From contig JAGOWQ010000004.1 of NCBI GenBank assembly GCA_018060185.1, positions 1-64,000 of the forward strand: a stretch of 64,000 nucleotides of DNA. Reading direction: 5' to 3'. The DNA is from Leptotrichiaceae bacterium (GTDB taxonomy: Bacteria > Fusobacteriota > Fusobacteriia > Fusobacteriales > Leptotrichiaceae). The translations under genes were made by a program, and so were the position numbers. Below are positions 26,840 through 35,206 of this stretch, one piece after another (within the stretch, counting starts at the first letter, position 1; the number at the start of each line of letters is the position of its first letter). The notes beneath the pieces were generated by a model that was not told the origin of the DNA, did not search any database, and saw only the letters and a program-made list of their open reading frames with translations.

Positions 26840-27721
26840 TTAATCATCTCCTTTTTTTATTAATGTTCCTGCTCCTTCGACAGTAAACAATTCTAATAAT
26901 AATGAATGTTCTAATTTACCATTTAATATAATTACATTATCAACACCATTTTTTATAGCATCAAGGCAAGTATTTACTTTAGGAAGCATGCCACCACTTA
27001 TTATATTTTTTCTAATTAAACTTTCTACTTCTTCTTTTGTTGCTTCATCAATTAAAGTTTCTTTATTAAATGGATCTAGCATTATACCATCAACATCAGT
27101 TAAAAATATAAGTCTGTCTGCTTTAAGTTTTCCTGCTATAGCTCCTGCCACATAATCTGCATTAATATTGTATGTATTCCCTGATTTATCAACCCCTATG
27201 GACGATATTACAGGTATAACATCATTAGATTCTAGAAGTCTTATTACACTATCATTTACCTTTTTTATTTCCCCTACAAATCCTATATCTACTTTTTTTC
27301 CTTCTATTTCAATATATTTTTTTTCAACAAGTATCATGTTATCATCTTTACCACTAAGTCCTACTGCTTTACCACCATATTTATTAATATCTGAGACTAT
27401 CCCTTTATTTACCTTTCCAGATAGAACCATTTCAACTATTTCCATAGTTTCTTCATCTGTAACTCTATTTCCCCCTACAAATTTACTTTCCTTACCTACT
27501 CTATTTAACATATCATTTATTTCAGGTCCTCCTCCATGTATAATTACTGGATTTATACCTACATATTTCATAAGTACCACATCTTGAATAAACTGGTCTC
27601 TTGCTATTTCATTTACCATGGCACTTCCTCCATACTTTATAACTATAGTTTTACCATGATATTTTTTTATAAAAGGTAGTGCTTTTACTAATATTTTTGC
27701 CTTATCCAAATTTGAAATCAT
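26840..27721 (-). CDS. argB: Acetylglutamate kinase
   Basis: Phosphorylates N-acetylglutamate, usually the feedback-regulated step. The 293-residue protein has the amino acid kinase fold: KYGGSAMVNE (about residues 24-33), VIIHGGGPEIN (about 59-69), GLSGKDDN, and FLTDVDGIM. The N-terminal extension before the first motif (LDKAKILVKALPFIKKY) resembles the arginine-sensitive hexameric form, so feedback inhibition by arginine is plausible. Directly abuts argD. Confidence 0.94.
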   Translation of the reverse strand: MISNLDKAKILVKALPFIKKYHGKTIVIKYGGSAMVNEIARDQFIQDVVLMKYVGINPVIIHGGGPEINDMLNRVGKESKFVGGNRVTDEETMEIVEMVLSGKVNKGIVSDINKYGGKAVGLSGKDDNMILVEKKYIEIEGKKVDIGFVGEIKKVNDSVIRLLESNDVIPVISSIGVDKSGNTYNINADYVAGAIAGKLKADRLIFLTDVDGIMLDPFNKETLIDEATKEEVESLIRKNIISGGMLPKVNTCLDAIKNGVDNVIILNGKLEHSLLLELFTVEGAGTLIKKGDD

Positions 27722-27754
27722 ATTTATCCTTTCTATTTAGTTTAATAAAAAATT

Positions 27755-28975
27755 TTATGTATGATACTCTGCATTAATTCTAACGTAGTCGTAACTAAGA
27801 TCACAGCCCCAAGCAGTTGCATTAAATTCTCCATCATTTAATTCTATTATTATTTCTACTTTCTCATTTTTCAACGTATTTGCTGCTTTTATTTCATCAA
27901 ACTCTATTGCCATCCCATTTTTTGCTACTTGAACTTTTATATCTCCTCCTTTTAAATAAATCGAAACTTTATCTATCATAATCTCAGCTTCTGAATAACC
28001 AACGGCACATAATATTCTTCCCCAGTTAGGATCCCCTCCAAATACAGCCGCTTTGAATAAACTTGAAGTAACAACTGATTTAGATACTTTTTTTGCATCT
28101 TTCAGAGTTTTAGCCCCTATGACTGACACTTCTATAAGTTTTGTAGCTCCTTCACCATCTTTTGCTATTAACTTTGCTAACTCTTCATTTACTTTATACA
28201 AAGCTTTCCTAAATTCATTATATCCTTTAGAATTTTCATTTACTATTTTTTCATTTTCTGAAAGACCATTTGCCAACACACAAGCCATATCATTTGTACT
28301 TGTATCTCCATCAACAGAAATCATATTAAATGTATTATCTGCCACCTCTAAAAACATTTTCTGTAGCAGTGATTTTTCAATATTAACATCTGTAATTGTA
28401 AAAGAAAGCATTGTTGCCATATTCGGATGTATCATTCCTGATCCTTTTGCCATTCCTGCTATTGTTACTTTTCTACCATCTATTTCAAATTCATAGCAAA
28501 TCTGTTTTACGAAAGTATCTGTTGTCATAATTGCAGTGGCTGCATCTAGTCCTCCAGTTTCATCTAAGGATTGCATTGCTTTATCTATTCCATTTTCAAT
28601 TTTATCCATGTTTAATTGAACTCCTATTATACCAGTTGATTGTACTAATACTTCTTCGGTTTTTAATTCAAATTTTTTCGCTACTATTTCTGCCATCTTT
28701 TTTGCATTTATAAGTCCCTTTTCACCAGTACACGAGTTAGCATTCCCACTATTTACAACTATTGCTTGGGTATTTTCATTTTTTATATGCTCCATATCTA
28801 TTAATATAGGTGCAGCCTTTGCTAAATTTTTAGTAAAAACTCCTGCACAAACTGCTTTTCCTTCACTATATATTAAAGCTAAATCTTTTTTCCCACTATT
28901 TTTAAGTCCTGCTGATATCCCTGTTGCTTTTATTCCTTTTACATTTGTTATAGTACCATTTTCTATCTTTTTCAT
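27755..28975 (-). CDS. argJ: Glutamate N-acetyltransferase (ArgJ)
   Basis: Moves the acetyl group from acetylornithine to glutamate, making the pathway cyclic. The 406-residue precursor contains the self-cleavage site in GSGMIHPNMATMLSFTIT: the threonine of ATM becomes the N-terminal nucleophile of the beta chain. Other signatures are GNANSCTGE near residue 80 and FGGDPNWGRI near 313. Whether it also uses acetyl-CoA (bifunctional) cannot be read here; no argA or argE gene is in the window. Second gene of the operon, 70 bp from argC. Confidence 0.95.
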   Translation of the reverse strand: MKKIENGTITNVKGIKATGISAGLKNSGKKDLALIYSEGKAVCAGVFTKNLAKAAPILIDMEHIKNENTQAIVVNSGNANSCTGEKGLINAKKMAEIVAKKFELKTEEVLVQSTGIIGVQLNMDKIENGIDKAMQSLDETGGLDAATAIMTTDTFVKQICYEFEIDGRKVTIAGMAKGSGMIHPNMATMLSFTITDVNIEKSLLQKMFLEVADNTFNMISVDGDTSTNDMACVLANGLSENEKIVNENSKGYNEFRKALYKVNEELAKLIAKDGEGATKLIEVSVIGAKTLKDAKKVSKSVVTSSLFKAAVFGGDPNWGRILCAVGYSEAEIMIDKVSIYLKGGDIKVQVAKNGMAIEFDEIKAANTLKNEKVEIIIELNDGEFNATAWGCDLSYDYVRINAEYHT

Positions 28976-29045
28976 TTCTATTCTCCTATGCTATTTTTTT
29001 ATTTCAATTCTTTTTTAATATAAAATATTTATATTTCTAATAAAG

Positions 29046-30095
29046 CTATAAATACATTGATAAAAATTCTAATCCTTCAAATTCATCTAACCCAAACATA
29101 ATATTCATGCTTTGAACAGCCTGACCTCCTGCTCCTTTTATTAAATTATCTATTGCTGATACTACCACTATATTTCCATATTCTCTATCATATCTTATTC
29201 CTATCTCACAAATATTACTATTTTTTATATTTTTTATTTCTGGTAAATCTTCAGTTATTCTAACGAAATGTTCATTTTTATAAAATTCTTTATACAATTT
29301 ATAAATCTTTTCTTCACTAATTTCCTCTTTTAACTCTTCTTTTACATCTAAATAAATTGTGGATAATATCCCTCTATTTATTGGAAGTAAATGTGGGGTA
29401 AACACTAAATTTATATTACTATTACATAGTTTATCCATTTCTTGTTTAATTTCTGGGGTATGTCTATGTTGCAAAACATTGTATGCCTTAAAATTTTCAT
29501 TTACCTCAGTAAAAATCAAATCAACTTTGGCATTTCTTCCAGCACCTGATACACCTGACTTAGAATCCACAACTATTTTTTTTGTATTAACAAGATTATG
29601 TTTTAAAAGAGGAGCAACTCCTAAAATTGCTGAAGTAGGATAACAACCTGGAGATGAAATAATTTTAGATTTTCTTATTTCTTCTTTATAAATTTCAGGT
29701 AATCCATAAATAGCAGATTTATTTATATTAGGGAATTCATGCTTAACTTTATACCATTTTTCATATATTGTTGAATCATCCAGTCTAAAATCTGCTCCTA
29801 AATCAATTACTTTTACATTATTTTCAACAGCTTCTTTAGTCAGTTTCTCAGACATTCCATGAGGTAACGCCAAAAACAAAACATCAATTTCAGACAATTT
29901 TTCTTTAACTTCATCTATTGAAATTAACTTTTTTTCAAAATATTTTTTATAGTTTTTATATATATCTCCTATATCATTTCCTGAAAACGAATGAGATGAA
30001 ATAAATTCTACTTTTACCTTTTTATGATTTTTTAAAATCCATAATAACTGTTGACCAGCATATCCTGTGGCTCCTATAATTCCTACTTTTATCAT
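29046..30095 (-). CDS. argC: N-acetyl-gamma-glutamyl-phosphate reductase
   Basis: NADPH-dependent reductase, 349 residues. The N-terminal Rossmann motif IGATGYAGQQLL (about residues 6-17) and the catalytic cysteine in SSPGCYPTSAILG (about 147-159) are clear, followed by DSKSGVSGAGR. The dehydrogenase histidine region is HRHTPEI. First structural gene of the arginine operon. Its ATG at 30095 follows AGGAGG four bases away and lies 25 bases after the attenuator terminator. Confidence 0.96.
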   Translation of the reverse strand: MIKVGIIGATGYAGQQLLWILKNHKKVKVEFISSHSFSGNDIGDIYKNYKKYFEKKLISIDEVKEKLSEIDVLFLALPHGMSEKLTKEAVENNVKVIDLGADFRLDDSTIYEKWYKVKHEFPNINKSAIYGLPEIYKEEIRKSKIISSPGCYPTSAILGVAPLLKHNLVNTKKIVVDSKSGVSGAGRNAKVDLIFTEVNENFKAYNVLQHRHTPEIKQEMDKLCNSNINLVFTPHLLPINRGILSTIYLDVKEELKEEISEEKIYKLYKEFYKNEHFVRITEDLPEIKNIKNSNICEIGIRYDREYGNIVVVSAIDNLIKGAGGQAVQSMNIMFGLDEFEGLEFLSMYL

Positions 30096-30119
30096 GTTTC
30101 CTCCTATGTTTTATTAAAT

Positions 30120-30258
30120 AAAAAAACCTATGTATTTCATAGGCTCTTTCTTGATTTTTATTTCTATATTTAAAGAAAAGAGCCAACAACCCTTTAAGGT
30201 CATTGACTCTATTTTTAATATATATGTTGAAATATTATAAAAACGACAATGATAAAGG
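30120..30258 (-). promoter_or_regulatory. Transcription attenuator of the arg operon
   Basis: Five RNA segments with exclusive pairings can be read. A = CCUUUAUCAUUG (30258-30247, inside the leader ORF). B = 30205-30191, CAAUGA-CCU-UAAAGG, with GAGU just before. C = UUGGCUCUUUUCUU (30186-30173). D = AAGAAAGAGCC (30152-30142). E = CAUAGG (30132-30127), then seven U. A pairs with B (12 bp, 3-base bulge). GAGUCAA (30209-30203) pairs with UUGGCUC of C. C pairs with D (11 bp, one bulge). D's CCUAUG pairs with E as an intrinsic terminator. Ribosome position on the leader would choose between the C:D antiterminator and the D:E terminator. Pairings are seen; the mechanism is inferred. Confidence 0.85.
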
Positions 30259-30312
30259 ATCATTAATAATAATGTTTATTATTCTTTCCCTTATCCTTCT
30301 GTTCATTTTCAT
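30235..30312 (-). CDS. Arginine leader peptide (25 aa)
   Basis: Short ORF just after the promoter with a strong ribosome site, GGAGG seven bases before ATG at 30312. The peptide starts MKMNRRIRER and ends DPLSLSFL before TAA at 30237-30235. Arginine codons are at positions 5, 6, 8 and 10 (AGA, AGG, AGG, AGA): four Arg in six codons, far above chance. It precedes the arg operon and an attenuator. A ribosome held at these codons leaves RNA segment A exposed, while one at the stop codon covers it, as required for starvation sensing. Too short for similarity evidence; codon content, ribosome site and RNA folds support it. Confidence 0.85.
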   Translation of the reverse strand: MKMNRRIRERIINIIINDPLSLSFL

Positions 30313-30345
30313 AATATTTCCTCCTTCTTTTATTTGATATATATT

Positions 30346-30374
30346 ATTTTACCAAATTTTTTATATAATTTCAA
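30346..30374 (-). promoter_or_regulatory. Promoter of the arg operon
   Basis: TTGAAA at 30374-30369, 17-base spacer, TAAAAT at 30351-30346. Start near 30339 leaves only about 27 bases before the leader-peptide ATG. No obvious ARG box overlaps it, though AT richness makes such boxes hard to judge. Confidence 0.78.
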
Positions 30375-30538
30375 TATATTTAGTATATTAATTTTAAATA
30401 GTATCATTAATTTTATTTATTTTTGTAGTGATTGACTAAAAAATATAATATTATATAATTACATAAACAAGATTTATAATATTGAAAGGTTGATTCCCAT
30501 GAAAAAAAATTTTACTATTATTTTTATTTTCATTTTTA

Positions 30539-32338
30539 TTACCAAGAGCCTCCGCCTCCGCCTCCGTATCCTCCACCAGACGAACTCTTTCCTGATGAAA
30601 ATCCACCTCCGCTAGATGAATTTGTAGTCCTTCCGTTTCCAACTGAATATCTGGAGCTTGATTGCATTGCTTGCCTTTTGCTTTCTTTTTTACCTATATT
30701 GTATAACCTGTTTAAATCATTATATATTAAGTTGCTAAAATACATCTTATTAATATCATTTTCTAGTATAATGTTAACGTTGTCTTCACTATTGTGTTTA
30801 TTCAATCGTATTTGATTTTCCATTATTTCAATACATTGATTTTTTATATCTAATGCAACTGCAAAAGGTAATATTTCTCTGAAAAAAGAAACTAAATCTT
30901 TTAAATCAGTGAATGCTATTATTTTATTTTTTTCTGCCGTATTAATATACATTTTTAATCCCCCTATATAGCTTAGTATATCGACTCCTAGAGCTGTAAA
31001 TCTACCTATATTTTTTTTGTAAATTCTGTACACTATTGACAATACAAATATTACAAATATAAATTCCAATATATGAAATCCTAAATTACTTGATACATCT
31101 AGTAACAAAATAAAAACTGAAAAAACTACAAACATCAAAATCAACCATCTTAATATCCCTAACAACCTAGAATTTGACTCATAAAATTCTTTATTATAAT
31201 TCCATTTTAAATACGAAACTAATTTATTGGCGACATTATAAAATGAAGTATTATCTATATCATCTTCTAAATTGTTCACTAGTAATAAGTTATATAAATA
31301 CACTTCATCTGGTAATAATTTACTCGTATCCTTATTATCATCTTTAACCAACCTATATTTATATTTTCTTTCTTCACTATCTAATATCTCAATAAATTTT
31401 TTAGATATTAACGACAACATACCTATATTTATTAATTTTTCAGGTTTTCTTTCTTTGTTAACATAAGCAACCATCATAGCAGAATACTTTTTATGCGGTT
31501 TAAACTCTGGGACAATAGTACTATTTAATAAATCCTTTCCAAACCTTTTCCAGGTAATGATGGAATAAATAATAGATATCAATATAATAACAAATCCTAC
31601 TATCAGGTTTTTATAAATTAAATAATAATTGTACATTTTATCTAAAAATGTTGGATTTATTTTATCTGTTTTTAAATTTAATAAAAGAGTCATACCTTCA
31701 TATGCGTTAAATTTCTCTTTAGACGTTATTACTAATCCACTTTTATCTGTATTACCAATATTATAATTTGATCCTACACTACCATACTTCCCTGTACTAA
31801 TTTCTAATTTTTGTATTTCTTTTTTATCTACAACCATTCCTTTTTCATATGTTACTGAAACTTTATAACTATCTATAGGAAATTGCCAAAATTGACCTAT
31901 TGCATTCCAATATATTTGATAAATATCATTTTGATTTTTTAGAGCATTATGAACTCTATACTTAATAATATATCTATTATTATTAGGTATATATGATTTT
32001 TCATTTCCTATTTTATATCGAATCCCGTCTTCAAAAGTATATGCTGTAAATCTTTCTTTATCACCATTTCGATATATTTTTATTTTTGTTATTAATATCT
32101 TATTTTTACCTAAAAAACTTTCTAAATCTGTCGTAGGTATATCTCTATAAATACCATGCTTATCATTTCTGGAAGTATGGTAATCAATAACTTCCGTTAC
32201 ATCAATTGTACCATTTTTATTTAACTGTATATTCACATCATAATTATTAATTTTCTCGTCTAAAATAAGTAAACTTTCATTGGAAAATAAAGAAAATGAT
32301 AATATTGTAAACAACATAAGAAATAATATTTTTTTCAT
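30539..32338 (-). CDS. DUF2207 family membrane protein with Gly/Ser-rich tail
   Basis: Membrane protein of 599 residues, function unknown. Signal peptide at residues 1-19, then an extracytoplasmic DUF2207 domain (about 25-225: VTEVIDYHTSRNDKHGIYRD, IYQIYWNAIGQFWQFPIDSY), a membrane span (about 242-262), a cytoplasmic winged-helix-like region, two more spans (about 392-435), and a C-terminal tail of glycine and serine (about 575-597) ending in tryptophan. Paired with lemA, 29 bp upstream, an association common in bacteria. A role in envelope stress or surface homeostasis is only a guess. No convincing terminator follows it. Confidence 0.85.
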   Translation of the reverse strand: MKKILFLMLFTILSFSLFSNESLLILDEKINNYDVNIQLNKNGTIDVTEVIDYHTSRNDKHGIYRDIPTTDLESFLGKNKILITKIKIYRNGDKERFTAYTFEDGIRYKIGNEKSYIPNNNRYIIKYRVHNALKNQNDIYQIYWNAIGQFWQFPIDSYKVSVTYEKGMVVDKKEIQKLEISTGKYGSVGSNYNIGNTDKSGLVITSKEKFNAYEGMTLLLNLKTDKINPTFLDKMYNYYLIYKNLIVGFVIILISIIYSIITWKRFGKDLLNSTIVPEFKPHKKYSAMMVAYVNKERKPEKLINIGMLSLISKKFIEILDSEERKYKYRLVKDDNKDTSKLLPDEVYLYNLLLVNNLEDDIDNTSFYNVANKLVSYLKWNYNKEFYESNSRLLGILRWLILMFVVFSVFILLLDVSSNLGFHILEFIFVIFVLSIVYRIYKKNIGRFTALGVDILSYIGGLKMYINTAEKNKIIAFTDLKDLVSFFREILPFAVALDIKNQCIEIMENQIRLNKHNSEDNVNIILENDINKMYFSNLIYNDLNRLYNIGKKESKRQAMQSSSRYSVGNGRTTNSSSGGGFSSGKSSSGGGYGGGGGGSW

Positions 32339-32367
32339 ATTTTACCCCATTTCCCTAGATTCATTTT

Positions 32368-32928
32368 TTAAAACCTAACTATCGGTGTTTCATTTGCCTC
32401 ATCACTAGCATCAAAGAAATCGGCTTTTTTAAATCCAAAAAAAGATCCGAATACATTATTAGGAAATGTCTCAACATAAGTATTCAAATTCCTAACCGTT
32501 CCATTGTAATATTTTCTAGAATGTTGTATATCACTTTCAATTTCTGATAATTGTGATTGTAATGTTAGAAAACTTTGATTTGCTTTTAAATCTGGATAAC
32601 TTTCTTGTAACATCATTATTGACCTTAGTGTTTTTGATAATTCATTTTCTATTTTCTTGACTTTTTCAATATTTTGAATATCTTTTGTGTCTATGCTCAT
32701 TACCTCAGATCTCATTTTTATAACATTTTCTAGTGTTTCTCTTTCGTGTGTTGCATATCCTTTTACAGTATTCACCAAATTTGGTATCAAATCCCATCTT
32801 TTTTGCAAATAAGTTTCTATACCACTCCAACCTTCTTGATTTAAATTTTTCAATCTAACGTATTTATTGTATACCCCTATTGATAAAATTATCAAACATA
32901 CTATTCCTAAAACTAAAAAAATCATCAT
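32368..32928 (-). CDS. lemA: LemA family protein
   Basis: Membrane-anchored protein of 186 residues: an N-terminal span (MMIFLVLGIVCLIILSIGVY) and an all-helical domain. LemA signatures are seen: WSGIETYLQKRWDLIPNLVN (about residues 39-58), VKGYATHERETLENVI, and the C-terminal FPNNVFGSFFGFKKADFFDA. Function is not established in general; it is often encoded with DUF2207 or TPM-domain proteins, as here. ATG at 32928 with AGGAG upstream; the leader from the predicted promoter is about 150 bases. Confidence 0.9.
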   Translation of the reverse strand: MMIFLVLGIVCLIILSIGVYNKYVRLKNLNQEGWSGIETYLQKRWDLIPNLVNTVKGYATHERETLENVIKMRSEVMSIDTKDIQNIEKVKKIENELSKTLRSIMMLQESYPDLKANQSFLTLQSQLSEIESDIQHSRKYYNGTVRNLNTYVETFPNNVFGSFFGFKKADFFDASDEANETPIVRF

Positions 32929-33085
32929 AATTAACTTCTCCTAAATATTTTTTATTTTTATAATCTAGTATTTAAATATAAATCATTCATCCATAATAAT
33001 TTTCAGATAATATATAACATTTTTACCCTTTCTATTATTATATTATATAAACTTATTTATATTTAATCTATTTCATGCTTTTATC

Positions 33086-33114
33086 ATTATATCATTTTAA
33101 GTTTTCATATTCAA
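33086..33114 (-). promoter_or_regulatory. Promoter of lemA-DUF2207
   Basis: TTGAAT at 33114-33109, 17-base spacer ending TGA, and exact TATAAT at 33091-33086. It lies in the 331-bp divergent gap 32929-33259. Apart from this and the plus-strand promoter, I see nothing else in that gap. Confidence 0.72.
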
Positions 33115-33194
33115 TAATTCATTAACTGAATTTTGAATATAAAATTAAGATATCAATATACATTTAAAAAATTAATTGCTAATATAAAATAATG

Positions 33195-33223
33195 TTTACT
33201 AAAATCATAAAGTATGTTAAAAT
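33195..33223 (+). promoter_or_regulatory. Promoter of the TPR protein gene
   Basis: TTTACT at 33195-33200, 17-base spacer ending in TATGT, and TAAAAT at 33218-33223. Start near 33230; ATG at 33260 follows AGGAG. Confidence 0.65.
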
Positions 33224-33259
33224 AAGAGTATAAAAATGCCAAATTAGGAGTGAAACAAG

Positions 33260-33868
33260 ATGTTGGAAACATTAGTTTTTAGAGAGATACGATATAGTAG
33301 CAATAATGAGCAGGAACTTATTGAAAATAAAAATAGATTAAATAAAAATCCCAACGATACTGTTGCTTTACAAAACCTTGCTTCTATATATCATGCTTTA
33401 AAAGAAAATGAAAAAGCAATAGAAATATATGAAAAATTAGTTAAATTGAAACCTAATAACCATGAATTCAAAGCTTTTTTAGGATATTTATACTATGAAA
33501 ATGAGCAATTAGACAAAGCAGAAGAAAATTTAAATGAAGCTCTTGAAATTGATACTATGGAACCTTTTGTCTTATTTTTATTAGGAAATGTCTATGCAAG
33601 AAAAGGGAAAATATCAGAAGCCGTTGATTGCTATGATTTAGCTTTATTTTTAGATTTTGACATGTACGTTGCACATATAGATTTCGCAAGGAAATATGAA
33701 CATATGGGTAGACATAAAAGAGCCTTAAGAGAATATAAAGCAGCATATGAAATAGACTCTAGAGACGAAGGACTTATAGAAAAAATCAAATACATAGAAA
33801 ATAAATGTTCAACAACATATAAATGCGACGGAGAAGTAGATGCTGGAAAACATTTAATTACAAATTAG
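33260..33868 (+). CDS. Tetratricopeptide-repeat protein
   Basis: A 202-residue protein made mainly of TPR helices. Repeats are recognisable at about residues 33-66 (VALQNLASIYHALKENEKAI), 67-100 (FKAFLGYLYYENEQLDKAEE), 101-134 (FVLFLLGNVYARKGKISEAV) and 135-168, each with the A-x6-Y/G-x6-A spacing. No signal peptide or catalytic motif. TPR proteins are scaffolds for protein contacts; the partner is unknown. It opens the plus-strand block and ends at a terminator before ttcA. The C-terminus contains two cysteines in a short tail (NKCSTTYKCDGE). Confidence 0.85.
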   Translation: MLETLVFREIRYSSNNEQELIENKNRLNKNPNDTVALQNLASIYHALKENEKAIEIYEKLVKLKPNNHEFKAFLGYLYYENEQLDKAEENLNEALEIDTMEPFVLFLLGNVYARKGKISEAVDCYDLALFLDFDMYVAHIDFARKYEHMGRHKRALREYKAAYEIDSRDEGLIEKIKYIENKCSTTYKCDGEVDAGKHLITN

Positions 33869-33885
33869 TAAAAATAAATATAAAT

Positions 33886-33911
33886 CGAGTCTACTTGACT
33901 CGTTTTTGTTT
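33886..33911 (+). terminator. Intrinsic terminator after the TPR gene
   Basis: Stem cgagtc (33886-33891) and gactcg (33897-33902), loop of five bases, followed by a T-rich run. It lies 17 bp after the stop codon. Confidence 0.82.
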
Positions 33912-33947
33912 ATAAAAAATAAAACAAAATTATAAAATGGAGGAAAA

Positions 33948-34781
33948 ATGGTACAATTAACATGTGATGCTATTATACCTGATGGTCCAATGAAAGATGT
34001 GGAAGAAATAGAAAATAGCATTAGAACAATATATAGAAAATCTATATGGAAAAAATTCATAAAAGCTATAAATGACTATAATTTAATAGAGAATGGAGAT
34101 AAAATAGCTATAGGAATATCTGGTGGAAAAGACAGCCTACTTCTTGCTAAATTATTTCATGAGTTAAAAAAAGATAAAAGTAGAAAATTTGAATATAAAG
34201 CTGTAAGTTTAAATCCAGGATTTAGGCAGTCAGATTTAAATAATTTTAAAAAAAATTTAGAAAAATTGAATATTGATTGTGAGATAATTAATACGAATAT
34301 ATGGGAAATAGCAAATAAGAAAGCTCAAGATTATCCTTGTTTTTTATGTGCAAAAATGAGAAGAGGAATACTTTATAAAAAAGTTGAAGACTTTGGTTTC
34401 AATAAACTTACATTAGGTCACCATTTTGATGATGTTATTGAAACAACAATGATAAATATGTTTTATGCAGGTACAATAAAGACAATGACTCCAAAAGTTC
34501 CGTCAACTTCAGGTAATCTATCATTAATAAGACCTTTAATTTACGTAAAGGAAGAGGATATAATAAATTATACTAAAAAAAATGGAATTTTAGCAATGAA
34601 CTGTGGTTGTACAATTGAAGCTGGCAAAACTTCAAGCAAAAGAAAAGAAGTAAAAAATTTATTAAAAGAGCTTGAAGAAAAAAATCCAGGAATAAAACAG
34701 AGTATATTTAATTCCATGAAAAATATAAATTTAGATTATATTTTTGGATATACAAGAGGGAATAAAGCAGAAATCGAATGA
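33948..34781 (+). CDS. ttcA: TtcA-family tRNA sulfur-transfer protein (tRNA 2-thiocytidine synthetase-like)
   Basis: PP-loop ATPase of 277 residues expected to thiolate tRNA (s2C32 in TtcA). The PP-loop SGGKDSLLLAK is at about residues 62-72. The iron-sulfur/catalytic CxxC is in PCFLCAKMRRGILYKK (about 127-142), followed by GHHFDDVIETTMINMFYAG. A further CGC lies near residue 223 (AMNCGCTIEAG). All match TtcA/TtuA-type enzymes with a [4Fe-4S] cluster. ATG at 33948 with GGAGG five bases upstream. It lies between the TPR gene and feoAB; an Fe-S enzyme beside an iron importer is suggestive only. Confidence 0.88.
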   Translation: MVQLTCDAIIPDGPMKDVEEIENSIRTIYRKSIWKKFIKAINDYNLIENGDKIAIGISGGKDSLLLAKLFHELKKDKSRKFEYKAVSLNPGFRQSDLNNFKKNLEKLNIDCEIINTNIWEIANKKAQDYPCFLCAKMRRGILYKKVEDFGFNKLTLGHHFDDVIETTMINMFYAGTIKTMTPKVPSTSGNLSLIRPLIYVKEEDIINYTKKNGILAMNCGCTIEAGKTSSKRKEVKNLLKELEEKNPGIKQSIFNSMKNINLDYIFGYTRGNKAEIE

Positions 34782-34861
34782 ATATAACCTTATTTATATT
34801 AAAAAAATATCTTTTTTAAAAATTTAATTATAAATAAATATAATTATAATATAAAAAAACC

Positions 34862-34889
34862 TTGCAATATCTTGAATTTGTGGTAAAAT
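34862..34889 (+). promoter_or_regulatory. Promoter of feoAB
   Basis: TTGCAA at 34862-34867, 16-base spacer, TAAAAT at 34884-34889. A leader of about 90 bases follows before feoA. No Fur operator could be recognised with confidence. Confidence 0.6.
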
Positions 34890-34984
34890 TAATTTGAAAG
34901 ACAAAATTAAAACTGTTTCTGCAAACTAAAAGTATGTAATACTAAAAATTTAAATGTAATATTATATTAAGGAGATGAATAGTT

Positions 34985-35206
34985 ATGACTTTAATACAAG
35001 GTAAAAAAGGAGAAAAATTACTTGTAAAAGATATTAAAGAAAGAGAATTAGACTCAAGATTACTAAGTTTAGGATTATGCAGAGGTGATGAATTTACTAT
35101 TGAAAATATAGCTAATGGAAATGTTTTGATAAAAACCGTCGAAACTAAAATAGTTTTAAGTGAAAATTTAGCAGAAAAAATAGATGTTGAGGTGCTAAAA
35201 AAATGA
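34985..35206 (+). CDS. feoA: Ferrous iron transport protein A
   Basis: Small SH3-like cytoplasmic protein of 73 residues that assists FeoB. The typical pattern is present: an opening strand with G-x-K-x2-L, the DSRLLSLGLCRGDEFTIEN core (about residues 24-42) and closing strands ending VVLS-like (TKIVLSENLAEKIDVEVL). Its stop overlaps the feoB start by 4 bp. ATG at 34985 with AAGGAGATGA upstream. Confidence 0.92.
   Translation: MTLIQGKKGEKLLVKDIKERELDSRLLSLGLCRGDEFTIENIANGNVLIKTVETKIVLSENLAEKIDVEVLKK

Noticed and set aside
30499-30607. Plus-strand ATG with a possible GAAAGG site encoding a short hydrophobic then Arg-rich peptide
   Set aside because: It runs antisense into the Gly-rich tail of the DUF2207 gene; the Arg-Leu repeat is the complement of Gly codons and no promoter is clear.
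30451-30642. Minus-strand ORF in another frame at the end of the DUF2207 gene
   Set aside because: It overlaps the Gly/Ser-rich tail coding region in a different frame; its charged, repetitive content is explained by the GGA/GGC/TCT repeat.
34785-34990. Fur-box-like palindromes upstream of feoA
   Set aside because: The TATAATTATAATATA stretch resembles half of a Fur site, but such strings occur throughout this AT-rich DNA; not distinguishable by eye.
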